Assembly: GCF_963924675.1 (NCBI RefSeq)
Contig: NC_089222.1
Location: forward strand, 558,001 to 622,000
DNA length: 64,000 nt
Source of the DNA: Phocoena phocoena
Taxonomy: Eukaryota > Chordata > Mammalia > Artiodactyla > Phocoenidae
Direction of reading: 5' to 3'
Notes under the pieces: generated by a model
What the model was told of the DNA's origin: nothing
The model's input: only the letters and a program-made list of their open reading frames with translations
The model's database searches: none
Part shown: piece by piece, positions 36,647 through 46,737 of the stretch
Layout: every line of letters begins with the position of its first letter
Position numbering within the stretch: the first letter of the stretch is position 1
Position numbers and translations under genes: made by a program

Positions 36647-37437
36647 CATGGACAAAAAGTGCGTATACATTTTTCCTGAATATATTCAGGAAAAAACGCA
36701 TATGAACATTTTGGCCAACCAAGCACTCCAGCAATGGAAATCCACACTACAATGAAGTCACATTTCCCATTCGTCAAAAAGGCCATCTGAATAAAGTGTA
36801 AAAACCAGAAACACAGGACAGGCCATGGAGAACAGGGAGCCGTGTTATGCTGATGGGCGGGATGTAAACTGCCAACAGACACTCTGGAGATGTTCATGGT
36901 GTATCCTGAAACATCTAAAAAACAAAGCTACAGAGCCTAGGGCACTTCCACTTTTGGCCCTATAGCTTAGGAAAATTAAAATCAACAAGACACAGCCAAC
37001 ACAAAATTTAGGGCTGCTGTGTTTACAAGAACCTCGAGTCCAGTACAAATTAAATATCCCAGAAAGAAAAAAATGGATAAAGAAGTTGTGCTACTTACGT
37101 ACAACGGAATATCACTCAGCAGTGAAATCAATGTCATCAGGCCTGTAGCAGCAAATTGAGTGGATTTAATTATGATGATTCTAAGAGAAATATGTCACAC
37201 AAAGAAAGATAATTATCATAAGATATCACTAATAGAGGGAGTGTAAACTTGGCTACACATAAACTGAATTACAAAACCGAACAGAGTCTCACATTTAGAT
37301 AAAAACCTTATGCTTGCTTAAGGGGAAAGTTGAGTTGGGCTGCTGTATAAAAACAGATTGAAATGAGCACACATACCATTCCATAAGCCAAATACGTAAT
37401 AAACAAGACCTACTCTTTGCTCAACGAAATAGACTCA
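36647..37437 (+). repeat. Degenerate satellite, start of a monomer (right end of array A)
   Basis: Begins with a degenerate palindrome (36,647-36,718; the centre CCTGAATATATTCAGG is intact, the arms are mismatched) and runs through the L1-derived part to CTCAACGAAATAGACTCA, where an L1 tail cuts it off. It resembles the edge monomers A1 and B1 more than the array core. Confidence 0.87.
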
Positions 37438-37440
37438 TCC

Positions 37441-38165
37441 ATGGTGTATCACCTCACACCTATTAGAATGGGCATCATCAGAAAATCTACAAACAACAAA
37501 TGCTGGAAACGGTGTGGAGATAAGGAATCCTCTTCCACTATTGTTGGGAACGTAAATTGATACAGTCACTGTGGAGAACATTATGGAGTTTCTTATAAAA
37601 CTAAGAATAGAATTACCATATGATACAGCAATCCCTCTACTGGGCATATACCCAGACAAAACCATAAATCAAAAAGAGACATTCACCACAATGTTCATTG
37701 CATCACTATTTACACTATCCAGGAAATGGAAGCAACCTAAATGCCCACAGACAGACGAATGCATAAAGATGTGGTACATATATAAAATGGAATATTACTA
37801 AGCCATAAAAAGGAATGAAATTGGGACATTTGTAGAGACGTTGATGGATCTAGAGACTGTCATACAGAGTGAAGTAAGTCAGAAAGAGAAAAACAAATCT
37901 TGTATATTAATGCATATATGTGGAACCTAGAAAAATTGTACAGATGAACCGTTTTGCAAGGCAGAAATAGAGCAACACATGTATACAACAAACGTATGGA
38001 CAACAAGGGGGGAAAGCTGTTGGAGATGGTGGTGGGAGGAGTTGAGATATTGGGATTGGTATGTATACATTTATATGTATAAAGTAGATAACCAAAAACA
38101 ACCTGCTGTATAAAAATATAAAATTAAATTCAAAATAAAAAAATAAAATTAAAAAAAGTAAAACA
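37441..38165 (+). mobile_element. 5'-truncated L1, ORF2 end and 3'UTR
   Basis: Begins in the GTATCACCTCACACC segment of ORF2 and runs through the C-terminal codons (frame 37571-37801 with LPYDTAIPLLGIYPDKT and MWYIYKMEYY) and the 3'UTR to an A-rich tail at about 38,110-38,165. It is an inactive fragment: three bases are missing before MWYIY, the W of the WIKK motif is C, and a TAA replaces the serine codon after EYY. No target-site duplication is visible: ACTCATCC before it is not found after the tail. This L1 is where array A ends. Confidence 0.92.
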
Positions 38166-38720
38166 GAAAAAATATTCTTCCCTTCACATACATGTATTTA
38201 TATGAATAAATTATTTCCATGCTTATATCTGTAAATACACAAAAGAGGAATAAAATCTACCTTGAACCAAAAACGAAAAAAAGATAAATAAGAACAGAAC
38301 CCACCAGTTACACAGAGGAAAACCGTTTCAGGGCACTTGCTCCAATTGCAAACAATTCTGAAGTTGGTCAGTGGTGGGGAATCATCTCCCATTCAGCCAG
38401 CATGCTCCTCGCAACAAGCGTCCTCACTGCAAAGCTGGGGGACCGTGCCGAGGTATCTGTGAGTAAACGTGGGCCGAGCCCCAGGCCAGCTGCTGCTGAA
38501 ATGTTCCCACCCTTCCAAGGCTAAACACCTGAATATGTACAAGGACTTGAAAACCTAGAGGAAGGGCCATGGAGCCACATGAGGGACAGCATGCCAGCCG
38601 ACTTGGTGCCTGCAGGCCAGCCAGGATGGTCCTGGCCCTGGGTGCTCTTCTGGAAGCTCTCCATTTCCCTGCCTGAGATACCCCTGCTGTCCCGGCCCCC
38701 ACTGCTTTCTTCCTTCCTCA
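38166..38720. other. Non-repetitive sequence downstream of candidate exon 1
   Basis: AT-rich up to about 38,340, then GC-rich. If the minus-strand exon at 38,722-38,787 is real, this is its intron 1. Weak acceptor-like sites exist on the minus strand (for example CCTCTAG|GTTTTC near 38,555) but none is convincing. Confidence 0.4.
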
Positions 38721-38721
38721 C

Positions 38722-38787
38722 CTGTGCCCAGGGAGAAATTCCAGCGGCAGGTGTGGGTGACACATCCTCTTCTTTAGCAGGTAGCAT
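38722..38787 (-). CDS. Candidate first coding exon (minus strand), gene not recognised
   Basis: On the minus strand an ATG with A at -3 (CCAAGATGC) opens 22 codons, MLPAKEEDVSPTPAAGISPW and two more, ending exactly at CAG|GTGAGG, a strong 5' splice donor (GT at 38,721-38,720) in phase 0. The frame is open both upstream and downstream, so it is not forced by stops. A TATAAA and CCAAT elements lie at the expected distances upstream. The product is acidic and proline/alanine-rich with no domain that I can name. The downstream exons are not identifiable, and an L1 and the satellite array follow within ~600 bp, so the gene could be truncated or could be a relic. Alternatives: a noncoding first exon, or chance. 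Confidence 0.35.
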
Positions 38788-38924
38788 CTTGGCAACTGCT
38801 GCAGAAAGTCCAGCAGAGCCCCACTCACACTGGGACACCCACAAAGCCGTGGCCTCTCACTCCCTCCCACCAGCCCAGCCCCGAGACTGCTGACAGGGCA
38901 GAGAAAATGGCGTCAGGCACAGCT

Positions 38925-39080
38925 GCAGGGGCTCTTGCTGCCTGGAGCGGTGTTTATATTGATCTCAACCCAGGCACACCTGGGGAGGGCTGGCCGGCAC
39001 GGTCAGGCTTCCCAAGCCAGCCAATAATCACCCCTCAGGGGCTCACAGTTGCTGAAAATGGAACTTGCTGAATTGGCCAG
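38925..39080 (-). promoter_or_regulatory. Candidate TATA/CCAAT promoter (minus strand)
   Basis: Minus-strand TATAAA at 38,958-38,953 within AATATAAACACC. A CCAAT box is on the minus strand at 39,076-39,072, and an inverted one is at 39,021-39,025. Transcription would start near 38,925, leaving a ~140-base 5'UTR before the ATG at 38,787. The spacing is typical of a tissue-specific TATA promoter. This rests on motifs alone. Confidence 0.4.
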
Positions 39081-39494
39081 GTCCAAGGAACAGGTGTGGG
39101 CTCCTGAGAGTCAGGATAGACAAGGGGCTGCAGCTCTGGCTTGTTTTCTAATTATATTATCTGGCCCATGAGTGGGAGACAACTTCAAGAAAACCCTCTC
39201 CTAATGAGAGGAACCCAGGAGTCAGGGAGAGGAGGGGTGGGTGGTGGTTGGAGACAGAGGCCTGGTGCCCCGGGTGCAGTGGAAGTCTCTGGAAGACCAG
39301 GTGGAGGAGGCCGCACAGAGTGATGCCCAGGGTCACAGACCTGTCAGAGCTGCTGTTTGGTAGTTCAAGTCCTGCTCTGAGGTGCTCTGTGTCAGATCTG
39401 AGCGACAGGTGAGCTGGGAGTGCTCTGCAATGAGGGCTATGTGCACGGTTCCTGTGTGCCCAGCCCTGCCAAGGTACCTGCAAGGGTAGCTCTG
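39081..39494. other. Non-repetitive GC-rich sequence, no gene assigned
   Basis: No repeat or known gene recognised. The long minus-strand frame at 39,717-39,157 spans the small tandem repeat and this segment. Part of it is created by the repeat, so I do not call it. Confidence 0.4.
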
Positions 39495-39690
39495 TATCCT
39501 GGGAGGGGCCTGACCACGGGAGCCCCATGGACTGCAGAGGACCTGCCCAGGGAATCCCATATCCTGGGAGGGGCCTGAACACGAGAGCCCCGTGGGCTGG
39601 GGTGGGGGTAGGGTACCTGCCCAGGTGAGCTCCATATCCTGGGATTGGCCTGACCTCGAGAGCCCCATGGGCTGCTGGAGTCCTGGTAAA
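39495..39690 (+). repeat. Small minisatellite, 3 copies of 65-75 bp
   Basis: TATCCTGGGAGGGGCCTGA with a following GAGAGCCCCATGGGCTG block recurs at 39,495, 39,560 and 39,635. The spacings are 65 and 75 bp because the middle copy has extra G/T-rich bases. It is independent of the larger minisatellite. Confidence 0.85.
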
Positions 39691-39734
39691 GGATGTCAGG
39701 ACAGTCAGTGAAGCCACTGAGGATATACCTCCAG

Positions 39735-40520
39735 TAGTTCCTAAATCCTACACCCTGCTGGTCATTCTACCAACCACCAGGACTTGGTATTCTGTATTAG
39801 TCTTCACTGATGCCTTCTTTTGTATTCCATTAGTCCCAGAGTCACAAGAAATTTTGGCTTGTGAGTGACAGGACTCAACATACAACTAAAACAATACTTC
39901 CAGGCTGTCTTGCCCCAAGGGTTCAAAAATTCCCACACCATCTTTGGGGAAAGCTCAGCTAAAGACCTAAAAGTTCTACCTCTGGAAAAGGAAACACTCC
40001 TTCAATATTCAGACCACATTCTGATCGCCAGCCCTACTAAGGAGGCCTCAGAACTACCAAGCCAATAAAGGATAGAAGTTGTCCACGAAAAAGCTCAAGT
40101 ATCACAGACTACGGTGACCTGCCTGGGCTTCATTCTCACAGAAGGTCGGAGAAGCCCATCCCAGGAAAGGGAAGAAACAATTTACAGCCTTACCCCTTTC
40201 TGAAACTAGAAGACAGCTTAGGGGTTCCTGGGGAAGCCAGGGTTTCCTGCCTCTGGATCCCTAACTACAGTCTACTAGCTGGGCCTCTATATGAAACACT
40301 GAAAGGAAAAGATGATGATCCTTTTGAATAGAATCCAGAAGTGGCCTTTCAAGAATGGAAAGAGCAGTCAATTCAGACCCTTGCCCTGGAACTCCCTAAT
40401 TTAGCTAAACCCTTTGACCTTTACATTCCTGGTGAAAGGTGAATCGCCATTGGAGTATTAGTGCAAAAACTGGGACCACTTGAAATGGAACAATGCAAGA
40501 ATGCCATCCAGGTAGGATAA
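39735..40520 (+). pseudogene. pol: Gammaretrovirus-like ERV pol remnant (RT to RNase H)
   Basis: Translated fragments follow the order of gammaretrovirus-type (class I ERV) pol. First comes a palm segment ending in a retained TDAFF motif (near 39,805). Next is LPQGFKNSHTIFG (near 39,907). The catalytic YxDD position then reads YSDH (near 40,008), so the second aspartate is lost. A conserved TCLGFILTEG block (near 40,118) and the connection region with GVLVQKLGP (near 40,455) follow. Stops and frame changes interrupt it repeatedly, for example a TGA near 39,862, a TAA near 40,066 and a TAG near 40,328. It cannot encode a working polymerase. The element is on the plus strand with its 5' part missing. 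Confidence 0.85.
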
Positions 40521-41054
40521 ACTATGGTCACCAAGGGGCTTGGCCCACCGCCACATCTGGCCAAGATACTGGTGGTATCTGAAAACCTGGAAATCAGCAG
40601 CCCAAAAGGCCACCTCCCTTCTAAGGGAAACGGACCCCACGTGGTGATCCTAACCCCCAACCATGCCCTGAAGTTGCAGGGTTTGCTCCGTGGGCACACT
40701 GACCTCGATTGAGGAGGCCCTCCAACTCCAACCTCCAGAGAGATAACCGGGGGCAACGGGGCACCATGACGACCCGTGTGACCATCACTTGACCTGGAGT
40801 TTCTCTCATAAAACAACAAGAGTGTGTCCCAAAAGAGTAGACTACTGCTTGCAGTACTTACTGTACCCAGAGGGGAGCTAATAATCTTGGCGGGGGAACC
40901 GTATATCATGCTGTCACCATAGAAAAGCCTACAGACACCCTGATGATGGTGGCCAATAAGACCGGCTGGACTCCTGTTTACTTCCAAAGGCTCTTGACTC
41001 AGTGACCATCATGATCCTTCATCACCACTGACCCTGGACTGTCTGGGAGCTGAG
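40521..41054 (+). pseudogene. Probable decayed ERV interior (RNase H / later pol-env)
   Basis: The sequence lies between recognisable pol and a recognisable env end. At about 540 bp it is much shorter than the several kilobases expected in a full element, so most of RNase H, integrase and the env surface part is deleted. I could align only weak fragments. Confidence 0.45.
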
Positions 41055-41100
41055 CGGGCAGGATCCTGACACCTGGTGCTGTTTTTACATTAATTCAGGG
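41055..41100 (+). pseudogene. env: ERV env transmembrane-subunit remnant
   Basis: The frame reads DPDTWCCFYINSG before a stop. It matches the cysteine-pair motif followed by FYI that is characteristic of gammaretroviral transmembrane subunits. Only this motif and its immediate surroundings are clear. It agrees in strand and order with the pol remnant upstream. Confidence 0.6.
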
Positions 41101-41127
41101 GCCTAATGGAAGAAAGCGCAGACTGTT

Positions 41128-41190
41128 GGTCAGAGCATCTAGGCTGGCAGAAATGGTCAGTCAGAGCATCTAGGCTGGCAGAAACGGTCA
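41128..41190 (+). repeat. 31-bp direct tandem duplication
   Basis: CAGAGCATCTAGGCTGGCAG and adjoining bases occur twice, starting at 41,131 and 41,162, with one mismatch (AAATGG/AAACGG). It lies inside the decayed ERV. Confidence 0.9.
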
Positions 41191-41474
41191 GCCTAAGGTG
41201 GCCGAACAAATGTGGGGCGGAGTGAAACTGGACCTCACAGCGCCACTGCACATCTCCTTTCTGGACCCTTAAAGGTCATTAGAATCTATAACACTTCCAA
41301 TACTGGTGCTCAGGTGGACGAGCAGGGAGGCAGGAGGCCTGGGGACAATCAACGTCACCTGGAGGCTGCTGGGGAGAAGTTCTGACCCTCGCCCACGGGT
41401 ATGAAGCCTCCTAACTCAGCACTCAGCAGTTACAGAAGAAGGGTCTGCACCCGCAGCACTCCAAGAATGAGGAA

Positions 41475-41935
41475 AGGGACAAAAGGCAGAAGAGAAGTTT
41501 GTCCCAGGCAAAGCCCCTTAAAAATGCCTGGGAGATAAAAATAGAATCTGGGCAATAAAATAAAGTCTAACCATTTTTATCCTTTGTGCTTTGTCTAATT
41601 TCAGGTGCTCCTAGTGTCCCGCATACAGAGGTTCCACACCCGGCACTTCAGACCAGATTTCCTAGAGCAGAATGGCTCGATGACACTTCAGCTCCTGGGG
41701 CCCAGTTCAGACTCCGTGACATAGAGCCTGAGCTGCAGCCAACCAGGTCCTCGAGAGCTCAGCCCCCTCCCTCCCAGTGACTCTGACAGGATCTCTACAC
41801 AGCAGCCCAGCCCACAGCCCACAGGGTAGCACCTCTCCATTCTCTGATCAAAATATAAAGTTTCCTTTGCTTTTGAACCAAACTCAGTCTCGATCTATTG
41901 GCTCCAATGACACTGGGCAGGGGGACACTTGTTGG
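41475..41935 (+). mobile_element. Possible ERV 3' LTR
   Basis: It follows a purine-rich tract (GGAAAGGGACAAAAGGCAGA, about 41,472-41,491) downstream of env, the position expected for a 3' LTR. It contains overlapping AATAAA signals at 41,554-41,564, and a second AT-rich block near 41,850 (ATATAAAG) with a T-rich U5-like stretch. The exact termini cannot be fixed, and no second LTR is in the window for comparison. Confidence 0.45.
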
Positions 41936-42098
41936 CGTCCACTCTGGAGGATCAGTAACAGAAATTGAGAACATTGTAACTTCAATGAACAGATGTGTGA
42001 GCCAAACTGTAATTAACATAGAACAGTGTATAAGGCTCGGGTAAAATAAGATGTTTCTAACACTTCCATTTGATATTTCCATCACTTTCTTATAAGAA
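41936..42098. other. Spacer before duplicated flank
   Basis: About 160 bp of AT-rich sequence with no feature that I recognise. The segmental duplication begins at about 42,099. Confidence 0.5.
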
Positions 42099-42292
42099 AG
42101 TTCAGTGAAAAGGTTTGTCTTCTTTGTCAGGTCAATATTAGAGAAACAAAGTGATTTCTTTCCAAGGATGTACATCTAATAATCTTGGTTAAAGCTTCAA
42201 TCTTGTTTTAAATGCTTTTGCATTGAAAATGATACCTCTCTTTCAGCTCCCCCATTTCTGAGAAGCATAAAATCTTATAATTTATTATTACC

Positions 42293-42450
42293 AAAGGGAA
42301 ATGGTAGGAGGAGGGATAAATTAACAGTTTGGGATTAACACATACACACTGCTATGTATGAAATCATCAGCAAGGAACTACTGTATAGCACAGGGAACTA
42401 CACTCAATATTTTGCAATAACCTATAAGGGGAAATGATCTGAAAAAGAAT
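42293..42450 (+). mobile_element. L1 3'UTR fragment (paralogue of 195-352)
   Basis: Same truncated L1 3'UTR fragment with identical ends, so it was copied by the segmental duplication and is not an independent insertion. Confidence 0.8.
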
Positions 42451-42682
42451 AGATATTTTTATTGACATCATCCATCAATGACAGTAAAAATGGAATCTAA
42501 GGGAAGACAGTGGTGAGTGCTTCTGACCCTGAAGACTTCAATCATCTAAAGTTTGGACTCTGCCTACTTCCCAAGGCCCTTAATGAACATATGTGTAGCC
42601 GTAGCTTAAAAAGTTCCCCAGTTTGGGTTGCGGAGAGACACCGATATTTAAAATCCCCTGGTGTTCTCCTCACATGAATGGG

Positions 42683-43255
42683 ACCCTTCCTACACCTAAA
42701 ACATGCCTGTCACACCCAGAGGATGGTATACCGTCTGATCGCGAAAAGTTTGGAAAAGGCATCTCATCTCCTCATCTCTTGGTGCTAGGGTTCACCACTC
42801 CAGCGTCTTTACTAACAGTCTCCCCACTTGGAGATGTCAGCACTGTCAACATCCTGTTGCATACAGTTTGGAATTTGTCCAGAGGATGAAGCAGAAGGAG
42901 GAGGAACAATGAGAGACAAGTCCTAGGTGTTCGGACAGGCACATGCCACTCTAATTTCCAATCAGGAAGACGAATTGACCAAAGGCTAGGGTTGCCCATG
43001 GAAACAGAATAGGGCTTGAGGAATCCTGATGCTTTGTGGCCAGTTCCCATAAACACAAGTTGGAAAATGGAACTCAGGGGCACTAAAATTCACGAAACTG
43101 CAGAATTGAAAATATCTATCACTGAAAAATGTCTTGAGGAAAGTCAGAGAAAAGGACTTGTAAGCAACGGAGAATGGCAGGAAAGGGATTGGAAGAGGTA
43201 GAAAGGACTCGCCATTAAGCACAAGAAAAGGGGCTGAACATTGCCAACATTGCAG
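42683..43255 (+). repeat. Edge satellite, partial diverged monomer B0
   Basis: Paralogue of A0; it differs from A0 only at scattered single bases. Confidence 0.85.
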
Positions 43256-44990
43256 TTGGCCAAAAAGGGTGTATGCGTCTTTTTCTGTATATATTCAAGA
43301 AAAGGGCATACACTTTTTTAGCCAAGCAAACAGGTGGGCACTGGAAATCAATACTACAAAACATATCACTTTGCATCAGTCAGAAGAGCCGTCCTCATAA
43401 AGTGTAAACACCAGAAATGCAGGACAGGGCAAGGAGAAAAGGGAGCCCTGTGAGTCTTATAGTGGAAATGTATATTGCCAACGGTCACTCTGGATAAGTC
43501 TATTGTGTTTACTAAAGCATCTAAAAAATGAGCTACCGAGCACAGGGCACTTGCACTCATGGACGTATATCTTGGGAAAAACAAAAATCGAGAGGACACA
43601 GGTACCCCAATGTTTACCACCTCTCTGTTTAAAAGATCCTCTACTAGGATATAACTTAAATGTATCTGCCGAGAAAAAACGGACAGAGATGTGGTGCTTA
43701 TGTAGAGTGGAATATTACTCAGCCTGGAAATCAATGAAATACGGCCAGTTATAACAACTCCAGAGGAGTTACGTGTGATCATTCGAAGTCACATAATTCA
43801 AAAAGAAAAAGACATAAGATATCACTAATACATGGAATGTTAACATGGCTACACATGAACTGAATTACAAAAGAGAAGAGGGTCTCAAATTAAGAAAACC
43901 AACTTATGCTTCCTTAAGGGGAAAGGTGAGTTGGGGTGCTGCATAAAACCAGAGATTGAAATTAGCACAGATACCATTCCATAAGCCAAATATGTAATAG
44001 TTAAGACCTACTCCTTGCTCAAAGAAATGGACTCAACACGCCATATTCAATGCCTAAGAATATACCGGATTAGTAAGAATCTTAAAACCAATGGACTTAT
44101 ATGTCTCCGTAAGAGAATCAAGCGCGTGTACAGCGGCATAAACGAAGCAGTGAAAATCCGATAAATCCCATTATTAAAATAAATTTGAAAAACAAAACAC
44201 AATGACAGTGAAACAGGTAGCAATTCTTAAATAATTCACTCAGGGCATGTGATTCAACCTGGATTTACCACATCTACACCCAGAGCTGGTTGAGACATAA
44301 GGCTGCACACTTCAGGCTGATAGCATTGGTGAGTTTCGGTGAACAAATGCAGATCCTTTGAAGTCATACTGCATGGTACCCATTCCAAGGGTCCCAACTC
44401 TCCAGGTTCAAGGGATTCTTTCTTCAGCTAAAACATGCGTGGGAAACGCCGAGTATGGTCCACCATGTGATTAGGAAACGATTTAAAATGCATCTCAGTT
44501 TTCGTATCCTGGTCCTCGGGTTCAGCATTCCAGACGGTTTACTAACACTCTCCCCCCTTGGAGACTCAGTGCCTTAACCTCCTCTTTGGCACAGCTTGCA
44601 ATTTCTGTGCAAGATGAACAGGAATAGGGAGAACCAATGAGAGACTAGCTGTAGGTGTCTGCACGGGCAAATGTAACACTCATTGCCCACCAGGAAGAGG
44701 AATTAAACAAAGGCTCAGTGTGCCCTGCTGGAAAGAGATTAGGGCCTGAAGCAATCCTGCGGTTTTGTGCCCAGCTCACAAGAAAGCGAGTTGAAGAAAG
44801 GAGCTCAGGGCCACTGTAATTCACAAACCAGCAGAGTTATAAATGACAGCTATCCTCCAAAAATATATTGAAGTAAGCCTGCGAAGGGGACTTGAAAGCG
44901 GGGCAGAATTTCAGGAAAACGATTGCAGGGGGTAGACTGGAATTGCCCTGAAAGCATAGGAAAAGAGGCACAACGTCGAAAATGATGCAC
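43256..44990 (+). repeat. Edge satellite monomer B1 with degenerate palindrome
   Basis: Paralogue of A1 in its first ~1,360 bp; after about 44,620 it follows the array B consensus. The degenerate palindrome is at 43,256-43,325 and differs from the A1 copy by small changes in the right arm. Confidence 0.87.
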
Positions 44991-46737
44991 TTGGCCAAAA
45001 AGGGCGTATGCGTTTTTTCCTGAATATATTCAGGAAAAAACGCATACGCCCTTTTTGGCCAACCAAGCAATCCTGTAAAGGAAATCTGCACTACAATGAA
45101 GTCTCACTGCCCCCCGGGCAAAAGGGCCATTTGAAAAAAGTGTAAAATCCGGAAAGTTAGGACAGGATATGGAGAACAGGGAGCCTTGTTATGCTGATTG
45201 GCAGGATGTAAATTGCCAGCAGCCACCCTGGAGAAATGTATGTTGTTTCCTGAAACACGTAAGAAACAAAGCAACACAGCCTATGGCACTTCCACTTATG
45301 GTCCTATAGCTTACGGAAATTAAAATCTAAAACAGACAGCCACCCCAATATTTGGGATGGCTGTGTTCACAAGAAGCTCCTCTACAGTATCAGGTAAATA
45401 TCCCAGAAAGCAAAAAATGGATAAAGAAGTTGTGGCACGTACGTGCAATGCAATATCACTCAGCAATGAAATCTGTGTCATCAGGCCCGTAGCGGCATAG
45501 TGAGTGGATGCAGGTACGGTGATTCTACGTGAACTACGTCACACAGAAAAAGAAACATCATAAGATATCACTAATACACGGAATGTAAACTTGACTACAC
45601 ATGAACTGAATTACAAAACAGAACAGGGTCTCAAATTTAGAAAACCAACTAGTGCTTGCTTATGGGGAAAGGTGCGTTGGGGTGCTGCATAAAACCAGAG
45701 ACTGAAATTAGCACAGATAACATTCCATAAGCCAAATATGTAATAGAGAAGACCTACACCTTGCTCAACTAAATGGACTCAACACCGCATATTCAACGCC
45801 TAGGAATATACCTGACAAGGAAGAATCTTAAAACCCATGGATATATATGTCTCCGTAAGAGAATCAAGCGTGTGTACAGCGGCCGAAACGCAGCAGTGAA
45901 AATCCGATAAATCCCATTATCAAAATAAATTTCAAAAACAAAACACAAAGACAGTGAAATAGAGAGCAATTCTTAAATAATTCACTCAGAGCATGTGATG
46001 CAACTGGGATTTACCACAACTACACCCAGAGCTGGTTGAGACATAAGGCTGGACACTTCAGGCTGATAACATTGGTGAGTTTCGGTGAGCAAATGCAGAC
46101 CCTTTGAAGTCATACTGCATGGTACCGATTCCATGCGTCCCAACTCTCGAGGTTCAAAGGATTCTTCCTCCGGCTAAAACATGCATGAGTAACCCAGAGT
46201 ATCGTCCACCGTGTGATTGGGAAACGATTTAAAATGCATCTCAGTTTTCGTATCCTGGTCTTCGGGTTCACCATTCCAGATGCTTTACTAACAATCTCCC
46301 CGCTTGGAGAGTCAGTGCCTTTAACCTCGTATTTGGCACAGCTTGCAATTTCTGTGCAAGATGAACAGGAATAGGGAGAACCAATGAGAGACTAGCTATA
46401 GGTGTCTGCACGGGCAAATGTAACGCTCATTTCCCACCAGGAAGAGGAATTAACCAAAGGCTCAGCGTGCCCTGCCGGAAACAGATTAGAGCCTGAAGCA
46501 ATCCTGCGGTTTTGGGCCCAGCTCACAAGAAAGCGAGTTGAAGAAAAGAGCTCAGGGGCACTGTAATTCACAAACCTGCAGAGTTATAAATGACAGCTAT
46601 CCTCCAAAAATATATTGAAGTAAGCCTGCGAAGGGGACTTGAAAGCGGGGCAGAATTTCAGGAAAACGATTGCAGGGGGTAGACTGGAATTGCCCAGAAA
46701 GCATAGGAAAAGAGGCAGAACGTCGACAATGGTGCAC
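44991..46737 (+). repeat. Monomer B2, subtype I, perfect palindrome
   Basis: Subtype I, but with the subtype-II ACGTACGTGC site, so it is a recombinant in the last diagnostic position. Confidence 0.86.

Larger units (their letters stand above)
42099..44618. repeat. Segmental duplication, copy 2
   Basis: Second copy of 1-2,520, same orientation, about 99% identical. It places a second array edge 42.1 kb downstream of the first, suggesting that flank plus array were duplicated together or that one haplotype was assembled twice. Confidence 0.93.

Noticed and set aside
39157..39717. 186-codon minus-strand open frame as a gene
   Set aside because: A large part is made of the 65-75 bp tandem repeat, the composition is repeat-like and there is no recognisable domain.
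40421..40987. 188-codon minus-strand open frame
   Set aside because: It is antisense to the decayed retroviral pol on the plus strand, whose conserved motifs explain the sequence.
38166..42098. Cetartiodactyl tRNA-derived SINE (CHR type) or other SINEs
   Set aside because: I looked for the tRNA-like A and B boxes and the usual head sequence and saw none in the unique segment.
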